A stretch of DNA of 8,978 bases from Hyphomicrobiales bacterium (GCA_947374125.1 CANCAR010000108.1:1-8978); one strand, 5' to 3'. Positions 1 to 6,814 are shown, counted from the first letter of the stretch. Notes: generated from the letters alone by a model not told the origin. Program-made: numbers and translations.

Positions 1-100
1 CTCGGCGATCTTGGTTGCATAGCAGCTCATGTCTTGCATCGGGGCAAAAAATCGCGATTGTCGGTGACGCAAAAAAATCAGTTCGGGGGAGACGATTAAA
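1..100. promoter_or_regulatory. Leader of dehydratase gene; possible start of a divergent gene
   Basis: This 100-bp stretch precedes the dehydratase start at 101. A strong ribosome binding site, GGGGGAG at 85-91, lies 9 bases before that ATG. Two similar A-tract elements, GCAAAAAATC at 44-53 and GCAAAAAAATC at 69-79, repeat about 25 bp apart, and AATCGCGATT at 50-59 is a 10-bp palindrome. On the minus strand, an open frame begins with ATG at 39 (or 30) and reads MQDMSCYATKIAE to the window edge. It could be the first codons of a divergently transcribed gene, such as a regulator, but no good Shine-Dalgarno precedes either ATG and 13 residues are too few to identify. No convincing -35/-10 pair was found. 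Confidence 0.35.
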
Positions 101-1279
101 ATGAACACCATCACGCTAAAGCCTGAAACAACCCTGCCGGATGATGGCCATGCCGGCGTGCTGGCGGGGCGTGTTTGGCGTCCGGATGTGGATGGCCCTT
201 CCGTTGTCGCTATCCGGGCGGATGGTATTTTCGATGTGTCCGCAGACTTTCCAACCATGCGCGATCTATGCGAGATGCCTGATCCTGCAGCCAGCCTAAA
301 GGCCGCGAAGGGCGAAAAAATCGGTTCTCTTGACGCCATTTTGGCCAATACGCCGCCTGATAACCGCGACGCAACCAAGCCTTGGTTGATTGCGCCGAAT
401 GATTTGCAGGCGATCAAAGCGGCGGGCGTTACCTTTGCCGTTTCCATGTTAGAGCGTGTCATTGAAGAAAAAGCGCGGGGTGATTTTCAAGCGGCGGCAA
501 AATTACGGACGGAAATTACCGCGCTGATCGGGGATGATCTCTCCAAGCTCAAGCCGGGCTCGGCGGACGCCATGAAGCTCAAAGACGTTTTGATCGCGCA
601 AGGGGCGTGGAGCCAATATCTCGAAGTAGGCATTGGGCCTGATGCGGAAATCTTCACCAAGGCCCCGCCTATGTCAGCGGTGGGAACGGGCGCTGACGCA
701 GGTCTGCATCCGATGTCGACCTGGAACAATCCCGAGCCGGAAGTGGTGATTGTTGTGGCCTCAACCGGCAAGATTGTTGGCGGGATGCTCGGCAATGACG
801 TGAATTTGCGCGATGTCGAGGGCCGGTCTGCTTTGCTGTTGGGGAAAGCGAAAGATAACAATGCGTCGGCGGTTACCGGCCCCTTTATCCGCTTCTTCGA
901 CGGAGCCTTTACGCTCGATGATTTGCGGTCGGCGGTGGTGACCTTGCGCGTTGAAGGACCGGATGGCTTTACGCTTGAAGGTTCGTCCTCGCTTGCAAAA
1001 ATCAGCCGCGATCTTGCGGATTTATCCGCGCAAATGCTGGGTAAGCACCATCAATATCCGGACGGGGCGGTGCTTTATACCGGCACGATGTATTCGCCAA
1101 TCAAGGACCGAGACGCACCGGGTAAGGGCTTTACGCACAAAATGGGGGATCTTGTCACGGTGCATACGCCGAAGCTGGGCTCCATCGTTAGCCGGATGCA
1201 ATCGGCTTATGATTGCCCGCCTTGGACGTTTGGGGCTTCGCATCTGATGCGGAATTTGGCGAAGCGCGGGCTGATTTGA
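101..1279 (+). CDS. 2-keto-3-deoxy-pentonate dehydratase, FAH family (XylX/AraD1-like)
   Basis: This is a cytoplasmic enzyme expected to dehydrate a 2-keto-3-deoxy-pentonate (D-xylonate, D-arabinonate or L-arabinonate series) to alpha-ketoglutarate semialdehyde. The C-terminal half carries the fumarylacetoacetate-hydrolase fold. The NNPEPEVV motif at residues 209-216 and GNDVNLRD at 231-238 provide the divalent-metal ligands E212, E214 and D233, with the spacing known from archaeal 2-keto-3-deoxy-D-arabinonate dehydratase. The 392-residue length, the N-terminal domain with AAGVTFAVSMLERVIEE (107-123), and the ends HQYPDG (317-322) and PWTFGASHLMRNLAKRGL match Caulobacter XylX as I remember it, rather than the shorter (about 280 aa) diketo-acid hydrolases. 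The start is supported by GGGGGAG nine bases upstream. The likely partner is the aldehyde dehydrogenase at 2083, which would oxidise its product. Family is confident; which pentonate it takes is not decided by the sequence. Confidence 0.9.
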   Translation: MNTITLKPETTLPDDGHAGVLAGRVWRPDVDGPSVVAIRADGIFDVSADFPTMRDLCEMPDPAASLKAAKGEKIGSLDAILANTPPDNRDATKPWLIAPNDLQAIKAAGVTFAVSMLERVIEEKARGDFQAAAKLRTEITALIGDDLSKLKPGSADAMKLKDVLIAQGAWSQYLEVGIGPDAEIFTKAPPMSAVGTGADAGLHPMSTWNNPEPEVVIVVASTGKIVGGMLGNDVNLRDVEGRSALLLGKAKDNNASAVTGPFIRFFDGAFTLDDLRSAVVTLRVEGPDGFTLEGSSSLAKISRDLADLSAQMLGKHHQYPDGAVLYTGTMYSPIKDRDAPGKGFTHKMGDLVTVHTPKLGSIVSRMQSAYDCPPWTFGASHLMRNLAKRGLI

Positions 1280-1293
1280 TTGCTATTTTCAAG

Positions 1294-1319
1294 CGTTTCC
1301 GGTAACGTTACCGGAAACG
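1294..1319. promoter_or_regulatory. Perfect 26-bp palindrome, probable operator
   Basis: Each 13-base arm reads CGTTTCCGGTAAC and the two arms are exact reverse complements with no spacer, centred on the CG at 1306-1307. It begins 14 bp after the dehydratase stop codon and ends one base before the GGAG ribosome binding site of the antitoxin. A repressor bound here would sit over the promoter or leader of the downstream genes. Two readings fit. One is an autoregulatory operator for the toxin-antitoxin pair, since ribbon-helix-helix antitoxins bind palindromes in this position. The other is a site for a LacI-family sugar regulator, whose operators have an even palindrome with a central CG (inner core TAACGTTA). 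It is not a typical terminator: there is no loop and no following T-run. No second copy was seen in the window. Confidence 0.7.
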
Positions 1320-1333
1320 TGGAGATTATGACA

Positions 1334-1627
1334 ATGACGAGTTCAGCACGGGTCAGGAAGCACAGGGCAAAAACGGCTCCGGGTATGCGTCGCGTGGAGG
1401 TTATTGTTCCAGCTAGCGCGGCCTATGAGTTGCGGGCGGCGGCGAAAGCGTTGCGGCAAGGCGGCGCTGCTGCCGAAGCCGTCCGCAAGGCCGTCCAATT
1501 AGTAGTTGAACAACCGAATGAAACGGCGCGCGCCTTTTTTGACAGGATCATGGTGCATATTCCACCCGGTGAACCGTTTGTCTATGAACGCGATCAGACC
1601 ACGGAGATGCGGGAAATTAATTTGTGA
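1334..1627 (+). CDS. Probable antitoxin, ribbon-helix-helix-like, partner of PIN toxin
   Basis: This is a small basic protein of 97 residues. I choose the ATG at 1334 because GGAG at 1321-1324 lies 9 bases before it; an in-frame ATG at 1328 would leave only 3 bases. An in-frame TTG at 1280 would put the palindrome inside the gene and is unlikely. After a basic N-terminus (RVRKHRAK, 6-13), residues 19-26 (RRVEVIVP) look like a DNA-contacting beta strand, followed by two predicted helices (about 28-42 and 44-58) split by GG, the ribbon-helix-helix pattern. The tail (60-97), with an aromatic and Pro-rich segment, would be the toxin-binding part by analogy. Its stop overlaps the toxin's start by 4 bases (GTGA), the classic antitoxin-first arrangement. 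I do not recognise the exact family. It somewhat resembles short MazE-like antitoxins at the N-terminus. The role rests mainly on context. Confidence 0.7.
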   Translation: MTSSARVRKHRAKTAPGMRRVEVIVPASAAYELRAAAKALRQGGAAAEAVRKAVQLVVEQPNETARAFFDRIMVHIPPGEPFVYERDQTTEMREINL

Positions 1628-2061
1628 GCGGTCTTTATTTGCTTGATACGAATGTTTTCGGCGAAATTGGGCGCGATGACGGAGATACTGTCGTTTTAAA
1701 GTGGCTCGAAACTATCCACCGAAATGATATTCGCGTGTCTGCTTTTAGTTGGGGTGAATTATCTTTTGGCGTGAACAAACTACAAGATGGCCGTAAACGC
1801 CGCGCTCTCACCCATTGGCTCGACATGATGATCGATCTTTACCGCGATGCCACTTTGCCATTCGACCTGAACTCGTCCCAAATTTGGGGGCATCTCAAGG
1901 CAGAACTTCTATTAAAAGGGACAACAAAACCCCTCGTCGACCTCCAAATCGCAGCAACCGCCTTGCGTCATGGGCTTCCTGTCGTTACGCGGAATACGAA
2001 ACATTTTAAAGGCCTCGGATTGGTTGTCATCAATCCATGGTCCGACGAGGACATAGCTTAA
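1624..2061 (+). CDS. PIN-domain ribonuclease toxin (VapC/FitB type)
   Basis: This is a 145-residue single-domain PIN protein, the usual VapC size, expected to be a Mg-dependent endoribonuclease held inactive by the upstream antitoxin. The acidic centre is visible: D8 in LLDTN (6-10), E45 in WGELSFG (43-49), D106 in VDLQIAATA (105-113), and TRNTKHF (122-128), where N124 takes the fourth position, as in many VapC proteins. All key residues are present, so it looks active. The start is GTG at 1624, overlapping the antitoxin stop as GTGA, with GGGA nine bases upstream, which implies translational coupling. It ends 21 bp before the aldehyde dehydrogenase start, so the toxin may be co-transcribed with that metabolic gene. 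By eye, its codons look more AT-rich than the flanking enzymes, which would fit acquisition by transfer. VapC in the broad sense is sure; the target RNA is unknown. Confidence 0.9.
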   Translation: MSGLYLLDTNVFGEIGRDDGDTVVLKWLETIHRNDIRVSAFSWGELSFGVNKLQDGRKRRALTHWLDMMIDLYRDATLPFDLNSSQIWGHLKAELLLKGTTKPLVDLQIAATALRHGLPVVTRNTKHFKGLGLVVINPWSDEDIA

Positions 2062-2082
2062 CCACACAATAGGACACACCTC

Positions 2083-3531
2083 ATGACCGAACATTTCAAA
2101 AATCTCATCGCTGGCGAATGGGTCGACGGCGCTACCGTCTCGATCAATGTGAACCCTTCTGACACCAATGATGTGGTGGGTCATTTTGCCCGCGCTTCCA
2201 AAGAACAGGCCGAACAGGCGATTGCGGCGGCAAAGGCTGCGTTTCCGGCTTGGTCGCGCACCACGCCGCAAGAGCGCTATGAGATTTTAAAGAAGGCATC
2301 CGACGAGATTTTAGCGCGGAAGGACGAGCTTGGTAAGCTCCTCTCCCGCGAAGAGGGCAAGACACTCCCAGAAGGCATTGGTGAAGCGACCCGCGCGGGT
2401 CAAATTTTCGCATTTTTCGCAGGCGAAGCGCTGCGCCTGATGGGCGAGACGGTGCCAAGCGTGCGTCCGGGTGTGGGTGTTGAGATGACCCGCGAAGCCG
2501 TTGGCGTTGTTGGTATGATCACACCTTGGAATTTTCCGATTGCCATTCCGGCCTGGAAGATTGCGCCAGCGCTCACGCATGGCAACACGATTGTGTTCAA
2601 GCCTGCGGATCTTGTGCCGGGTTCGGCGTGGGCCTTAGTCGATATTTTGAACCGTGCTGGATTGCCTAAGGGCGTGCTGAACCTTGTGATGGGTCGCGGT
2701 TCGGAAGTGGGTCAGGTGATTTTGAACCATAAGGACGTCAACGCGATCACCTTTACAGGCTCTGTTGGTACCGGACGCAAGGTGGCTGAAGCGGCGATTG
2801 CCTCGTCACCGATGAAAAAGATGCAGTTGGAAATGGGCGGTAAAAATCCGCTCGTGGTGCTCAACGATGCGGACCTCAAGACAGCGGTTGAATCAGCCGT
2901 TAATGGTGCGTTCTTCTCGACCGGACAGCGCTGCACGGCATCGTCGCGTTTGATTGTCGAAGAGGGCATTCATGATGCGTTTGTTGCAGCGCTGGCAGAG
3001 CGTCTCAAAGGCCTCTCGGTGGATCATGCTTTGAAGGCCGGCACGCATATCGGCCCTGTGGTTGATCAGAGCCAGTTGGATCAGGATCTTTCCTATATTG
3101 CACTCGGCCAGAAAGAAGGCGCAACGCTGACATGGGGTGGTGAACTCTTGAACCGCGAAACGCCCGGTTTCTATCTCCAACCGGCTTTGTTTACGGGCGT
3201 TGAAAATTCCATGCGTATTGCGCGCGAGGAAATTTTCGGGCCTGTGGGCGTGGTTATCAAGGCGAAGAGCTATGATGAGGCGCTTGCCATTTCGAATGAC
3301 ACGGACTTCGGTTTATCGGCCGGTATCTGCACGACGAGCCTGAAATATGCGACGCATTTCAAGCGCAATTCGGAAGCGGGTATGGTGATGGTCAATCTGC
3401 CAACGGCAGGCGTTGATTACCATGTACCATTTGGCGGTCGTAAGGGTTCGAGCTATGGCTCGCGGGAGCAGGGCTCCTACGCCAAGGAATTCTTCACGAC
3501 GGTTAAGACGGCCTACACATTCGCGGGTTGA
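2083..3531 (+). CDS. Aldehyde dehydrogenase, probable alpha-ketoglutarate-semialdehyde dehydrogenase
   Basis: This NAD(P)-dependent aldehyde dehydrogenase of 482 residues is full length for the family. The ALDH signatures are intact: TPWNFP (147-152, oxyanion N150), K173 in FKPAD for cofactor binding, GSVGTG (226-231) in the Rossmann fold, general base E250 in LEMGGKNP, and nucleophile C284 in STGQRCTASS. EEIFGPV (382-388) and the end NLPTAGVDYHVPFGGRK (438-454) are typical of the alpha-ketoglutarate-semialdehyde and related dicarboxylic semialdehyde dehydrogenases. AGGA at 2071-2074 lies 8 bases before the ATG. With the dehydratase at 101 it would complete the conversion of 2-keto-3-deoxy-pentonate to alpha-ketoglutarate. 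Succinate-semialdehyde dehydrogenase is the main alternative, because the two specificities are not separable by motif alone, but the neighbour favours alpha-ketoglutarate semialdehyde. Confidence 0.88.
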   Translation: MTEHFKNLIAGEWVDGATVSINVNPSDTNDVVGHFARASKEQAEQAIAAAKAAFPAWSRTTPQERYEILKKASDEILARKDELGKLLSREEGKTLPEGIGEATRAGQIFAFFAGEALRLMGETVPSVRPGVGVEMTREAVGVVGMITPWNFPIAIPAWKIAPALTHGNTIVFKPADLVPGSAWALVDILNRAGLPKGVLNLVMGRGSEVGQVILNHKDVNAITFTGSVGTGRKVAEAAIASSPMKKMQLEMGGKNPLVVLNDADLKTAVESAVNGAFFSTGQRCTASSRLIVEEGIHDAFVAALAERLKGLSVDHALKAGTHIGPVVDQSQLDQDLSYIALGQKEGATLTWGGELLNRETPGFYLQPALFTGVENSMRIAREEIFGPVGVVIKAKSYDEALAISNDTDFGLSAGICTTSLKYATHFKRNSEAGMVMVNLPTAGVDYHVPFGGRKGSSYGSREQGSYAKEFFTTVKTAYTFAG

Positions 3532-3534
3532 GCC

Positions 3535-4458
3535 ATGCGTTCGCATATTTTGGTGATGGGCGAAGCGCTGGTTGATCTGGTGCCTGGCCCAGAGGGTCGT
3601 GAAGCCGTGTTGGGCGGCTCGCCCTATAATGTGGCGATTGGCCTTGGCAGGCTGGGGGCAAAAGTGGCGATTGCCACCTCGCTTTCCACCGATGCGGATG
3701 GGCAGCGCTTCACAACAGCACTAACAGCGGATGGGGTTGATTTGTCCTATTCGGCGTTTTCCGATGCGCAAAGCCCGACGGCTTTGGTTGAGGAAGGCAC
3801 CGCAGAGAGTGGTCCGCGCTATGTTTTCACCCTTGCGGGGACCGCTTTTGATACGCCACCAGCTTTGCCGCAAAACTGGTCCGATGACTTAAGGCATATT
3901 CACGCCGGATCGTTTTCGGCCTTGGTGCCGCCCATGTCAGGGGCAGTTCTTGAGGCCATGAAGCAGGCCAAGGGGCATCGTAGTACGAGTTATGATCCCA
4001 ATATCCGCCCGATGATTACGCCGGATAAGGACAAAGCACGTGCGGATGTTGAGCGGCTGGTTGCGCTCGCTGATATCGTGAAAGCGAGCGAAGAGGATAT
4101 GGAATGGCTTTATCCCGACCTCGCGCCGCATGAGGCGATGCTCGAATGGCTGGGGCTTGGTCCGCAACTCGCTGTGCTGACACGCGGCGCGAAAGGTGCG
4201 GAGGCCTTTATGCGCGATGGGCATATGGTCGTGCCTGCGCCGCGTGTGAATGTTCGGGATACGGTTGGGGCGGGCGATAGCCTTATGTCATCGCTTTTAT
4301 TCGCGATGGATCGCGACGAAGCGCTAGGCGCTGATCACGCCGCTTGGACGCAAAGCCAGATTGGAAAATGGATGTCTTTTGCTGTGCGCGCGTCGGCATT
4401 CACCTGCACGCAGAAGGGTTCAAATCCACCGCGTTTGAAAGATTTAGAGCGTCGTTAA
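3535..4458 (+). CDS. PfkB-family sugar kinase (fructokinase-like)
   Basis: This ribokinase/PfkB-family kinase has 307 residues, a normal length. The N-terminus ILVMGEALVDLVP (5-17) and GGSPYNVAIGLGRLGA (27-42) form the first family signature and are closest to fructokinases. RDTVGAGDS (241-249) is the ATP/anion-hole signature with catalytic base D248; the usual Thr after GAGD is Ser249, a mild substitution. DPNIRP (154-159) is also typical. The ATG follows the aldehyde dehydrogenase stop by only 3 bp and has no strong Shine-Dalgarno of its own, suggesting translational coupling. A kinase is not needed in a purely oxidative pentose route. It could be a fructokinase, a 2-keto-3-deoxy-sugar-acid kinase, or an enzyme feeding a parallel branch. 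The family is sure, the substrate open. It converges on fpr with a 5-bp gap. Confidence 0.85.
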   Translation: MRSHILVMGEALVDLVPGPEGREAVLGGSPYNVAIGLGRLGAKVAIATSLSTDADGQRFTTALTADGVDLSYSAFSDAQSPTALVEEGTAESGPRYVFTLAGTAFDTPPALPQNWSDDLRHIHAGSFSALVPPMSGAVLEAMKQAKGHRSTSYDPNIRPMITPDKDKARADVERLVALADIVKASEEDMEWLYPDLAPHEAMLEWLGLGPQLAVLTRGAKGAEAFMRDGHMVVPAPRVNVRDTVGAGDSLMSSLLFAMDRDEALGADHAAWTQSQIGKWMSFAVRASAFTCTQKGSNPPRLKDLERR

Positions 4459-4463
4459 GGTTT

Positions 4464-5237
4464 TTATTTTTCAACAAAGGCCCGTTCGACCACGTAAGTA
4501 CCCGGCTGGTTGCTATTGCCTTCGCTAAAGCCACGCGCCTTCAAAATCGCGGCGATATCCGTATTTAATCCCTGATTGCCGCAGACCATAACACGGTCTT
4601 CCTCCGAATTAAGCGCTGGAAGGCCGATATCGTCGGTTAGCATGTTTTGTTCGATCAGATCCGTGATACGACCGCGATTGCGGAAAGGTTCACGCGTCAC
4701 CGTTGGGTAGTAGACGAGCTTTTCGCGGACGAAATCGCCCAAAAACTCATCGACGGGTAGTTCCTGTTCGATCATGTCGGCATAAGCAAGCTCGGCCACT
4801 TCGCGGGTGCCGTGCACGAGCACGACTTTCTCATAGTGCTCATAGGTCTCCGGATCGCGAATAAGGCTCAAAAACGGTGCCAAGCCGGTGCCGGTGCCGA
4901 GCATATAAAGGCGTTTGCCGGGCAAGAGGTTATCGAGCAGCAGCGTGCCTGTTGCCTTCTGGCCGACGATAATCTTGTCCCCCGGAGCAATATGCAAAAG
5001 GCGGGAGGTTAAGGGGCCATCTGGCACCTTAATCGAAAAAAATTCCAGCTCATCGGCAAAGTTTGGGCTGGCAATCGAATAGGCGCGGAGCAAAGGCTTA
5101 CCATCCACCGGCAGGCCAATCATTGAAAATTGGCCATTGCGAAAGCGGAAGGACCGGCTTCGCGTTGTGGTGAAACTGAAGAGGGTCTCAGTCCAGTGAC
5201 GCACGCTGGTGACGGTTTCTTCTTCAAATGCGCTCAT
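4464..5237 (-). CDS. fpr: Ferredoxin/flavodoxin-NADP(+) reductase
   Basis: This FAD-containing reductase of 257 residues moves electrons between NADP(H) and ferredoxin or flavodoxin in the cytoplasm, feeding redox defence and Fe-S or P450 partners. RAYSIASP (51-58) is the FAD-binding motif, LGTGTGLAPF (113-122) the NADP pyrophosphate loop, HGTR (142-145) and VTRE (180-183) carry the Arg residues expected near the NADP 2'-phosphate, and the C-terminus VVERAFVEK matches the bacterial subclass, without the extra C-terminal residues of the Rhodobacter capsulatus enzyme. An oddity is VCGNQGLN at 218-225, where most relatives have CGS. The ATG is preceded by only a weak GGAT-type ribosome site. It lies downstream of the amidase on the same strand but is separated by 194 AT-rich bp, so it probably has its own promoter and is a housekeeping gene rather than part of the sugar operon. 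Confidence 0.93.
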   Translation of the reverse strand: MSAFEEETVTSVRHWTETLFSFTTTRSRSFRFRNGQFSMIGLPVDGKPLLRAYSIASPNFADELEFFSIKVPDGPLTSRLLHIAPGDKIIVGQKATGTLLLDNLLPGKRLYMLGTGTGLAPFLSLIRDPETYEHYEKVVLVHGTREVAELAYADMIEQELPVDEFLGDFVREKLVYYPTVTREPFRNRGRITDLIEQNMLTDDIGLPALNSEEDRVMVCGNQGLNTDIAAILKARGFSEGNSNQPGTYVVERAFVEK

Positions 5238-5431
5238 CGTGTCTATCCACTATGCCGAAGCGTCTGACTGCCGCGTAGAACCTGCTCCAACCAACACTTA
5301 GTCCGCCATTAAACTTTGTTCAATGTATTTTTATTTATTCCACATAAAATTTTGTTTTATTACCTGTTCGAACGCATCTTTGACTTAGAAGCTCCGCTAT
5401 CAGGGCGCTTTCATGCGGATCAAAGGATTTC
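5238..5431 (-). promoter_or_regulatory. AT-rich fpr leader, likely holding the fpr promoter
   Basis: This is the longest gene-free stretch in the window (194 bp), between the amidase stop and the fpr start. The part at about 5308-5362 is strikingly AT-rich compared with its surroundings, which fits a promoter region. The best hexamer pair I can see on the minus strand is TTGAAC (complement of 5318-5323) and TAAGTG (complement of 5295-5300) with 17 bases between; the -10 is poor, so this is only a candidate. ATAAAA followed by TTTTAT around 5345-5361 could form a weak stem, and GTTCGAAC at about 5364-5371 is an 8-bp palindrome. No clear rho-independent terminator for the amidase gene was found. 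Confidence 0.35.
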
Positions 5432-6805
5432 TTAAGATGGCCCAAGAATTGGACACAGGATCGGACCGCCTTGCACGCATTCAAGACGATAGGCCACATC
5501 GATCGCGCGGGCTTCAGCAAAGCCCGGCACAACGAATTGCATGGCGATGGGGAGGCCCGTTGACGAAAGCCCGACCGGCAAAGAGATCGCGGCCAGATCA
5601 AAATAATTTGCAAATCGTGTGAAGACGGCCGGGCTGTCATGCTCTGCATGCTCGCTTAAAACGGGCGCAGGCGTGGCGGTCGTGGGCATTAAAATCGCGT
5701 CAACCGTTTCATAGACATGCGCAATAACCGATTTCTCGCGATCCCGGCGCAAGAGGTTGTTGTTATACTCAACCGCCGTAACCGCTTTACCGCTCATGAT
5801 GCGTCTGCGAACAGGCTCGCCTAACCGGTTGGGCTCTTCCTCGGCAAAATGCCCGTAATGGCGATAAGCATCAACCGCGAGGAACATGCCGCAAGGCGCT
5901 GCATAATCCGCCAAACTGGTTGGAAGACGGACAGGGACGAGGGTTGCCCCGCCCGCTTTAAGCTGCTCCTGCGTCTGCTGATATAAACGCTCAGTGTCCG
6001 GATGAAGCGTAACACCCGTGTCAGTTGGTACACCGATGCGCAGATGCCGGAAGGGTGCGGACGAATCGACAGACGCTGGTAGACTCGAGCCAAAGGCTTG
6101 GCCGGCGATAACATCGAATAGGATCGCGGCGTCGGTTACCGTCCGTGTCATCGGGCCGATCGTGTCGAGCATGTCGGATAGAGGCAAGACACCTGTCTTT
6201 GGAATGAGGCCTGCGGTTGTTTTGAGGCCCACCATACCGGCGAATGATGAAGGCAGGCGGATAGAACCGCCTGTGTCCGAACCCAACGCACCCGGCACAA
6301 GGCCTGCGGCCACGGCCACGCCCGATCCGTTGGATGAGCCGCCGGGCACGCGCGCCGTTTGCATATCCCACGGATTATGTGGCGTGCCGACGGTTAGGTT
6401 CGATCCCCAGCCCCCGAAGGCATATTCCACGGTTGCTACCTTGCCCATGATAATGGCGCCCGCACTGCGCAGACGGGTGACGACTTCGGCATCGGCTGTT
6501 GCCGGGGTGGCGTCTTTCCGCGTCAAGGAGCCCCCACCCGTTGGCAAGCCTGCCACATGGATGATGTCCTTGATCGCCAAGGGCACGCCGAAAAGCGGGC
6601 CTTTTGGCACGCCTAACTTGGCGAGATGGTCCAGATGCCGGGCATCGGCCAGTGCACGGTCTTTATCGACCCGAACAAAGGCCTTGAGCTTGCCGTTCAG
6701 CGCATCAATTCGATCCAGAGATGCCGACACCGACGCTTCCGCGCTCAGCCGACCTGCCTGCGTCTCCGTTTGAATCTCGCTGATCAATTGAGGGCGTTTG
6801 GACAT
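5432..6805 (-). CDS. Amidase-signature family hydrolase (GatA-like)
   Basis: This is an amidohydrolase of the amidase-signature superfamily with 457 residues, a usual length. The Ser-cisSer-Lys triad is complete: K79 in LAIKD (76-80), S157 in PGGSSNGSG (154-162) and nucleophile S181 in GSDTGGSIRLPS (175-186), with spacings like those of fatty acid amide hydrolase. LFGVPLAIKD and the Gly/Ser-rich core are the family hallmarks. It is the last gene of the mutarotase-AKR-SDR run: its AAGGAG ribosome site (complement of 6811-6816) overlaps the SDR stop codon and lies 5 bases from the ATG. No GatB or GatC partner is visible, so it is unlikely to be the tRNA amidotransferase subunit. Substrate is unknown; an amide or possibly an ester or lactone-like intermediate is conceivable, but nothing in the sequence decides. 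The extreme C-terminus (after residue 440, with CVQGGPILCPILGPS) is not one I recognise. Confidence 0.9.
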   Translation of the reverse strand: MSKRPQLISEIQTETQAGRLSAEASVSASLDRIDALNGKLKAFVRVDKDRALADARHLDHLAKLGVPKGPLFGVPLAIKDIIHVAGLPTGGGSLTRKDATPATADAEVVTRLRSAGAIIMGKVATVEYAFGGWGSNLTVGTPHNPWDMQTARVPGGSSNGSGVAVAAGLVPGALGSDTGGSIRLPSSFAGMVGLKTTAGLIPKTGVLPLSDMLDTIGPMTRTVTDAAILFDVIAGQAFGSSLPASVDSSAPFRHLRIGVPTDTGVTLHPDTERLYQQTQEQLKAGGATLVPVRLPTSLADYAAPCGMFLAVDAYRHYGHFAEEEPNRLGEPVRRRIMSGKAVTAVEYNNNLLRRDREKSVIAHVYETVDAILMPTTATPAPVLSEHAEHDSPAVFTRFANYFDLAAISLPVGLSSTGLPIAMQFVVPGFAEARAIDVAYRLECVQGGPILCPILGPS

Positions 6806-6814
6806 GGAAACTCC

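Noticed and set aside
864..885. GGTTACCGG half-site-like match inside the dehydratase gene
   Set aside because: It is a short match to one arm of the palindrome inside coding sequence; expected by chance and lacks symmetry.
951..1247. Overlapping 98-residue frame in the dehydratase 3' part
   Set aside because: It is Arg-rich, lies entirely within a well-conserved enzyme gene in another frame and has no ribosome site.
1294..1319. Reading the 26-bp palindrome as a rho-independent terminator of the dehydratase
   Set aside because: It has no loop of unpaired bases and no T-tract follows; the next bases are the antitoxin ribosome site.
1280..1333. Upstream TTG start (1280) giving a 115-residue antitoxin
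   Set aside because: It would place the perfect palindrome inside the coding region and has no ribosome site; GGAG at 1321-1324 fits the ATG at 1334.
4441..4475. Bidirectional terminator between the kinase and fpr
   Set aside because: There is a T-rich run (about 4461-4471), but no convincing GC-rich stem before it on either strand.
5335..5649. Minus-strand 104-residue frame across the amidase end and fpr leader
   Set aside because: It is out of frame with the amidase 3' end, has no recognisable domain and runs through the AT-rich leader.
6018..6773. Long plus-strand open frame (251 residues) opposite the amidase
   Set aside because: It is fully antisense to a gene with an intact catalytic triad and has Arg/Pro/Ser-rich, low-complexity-like composition, as expected for a shadow frame.
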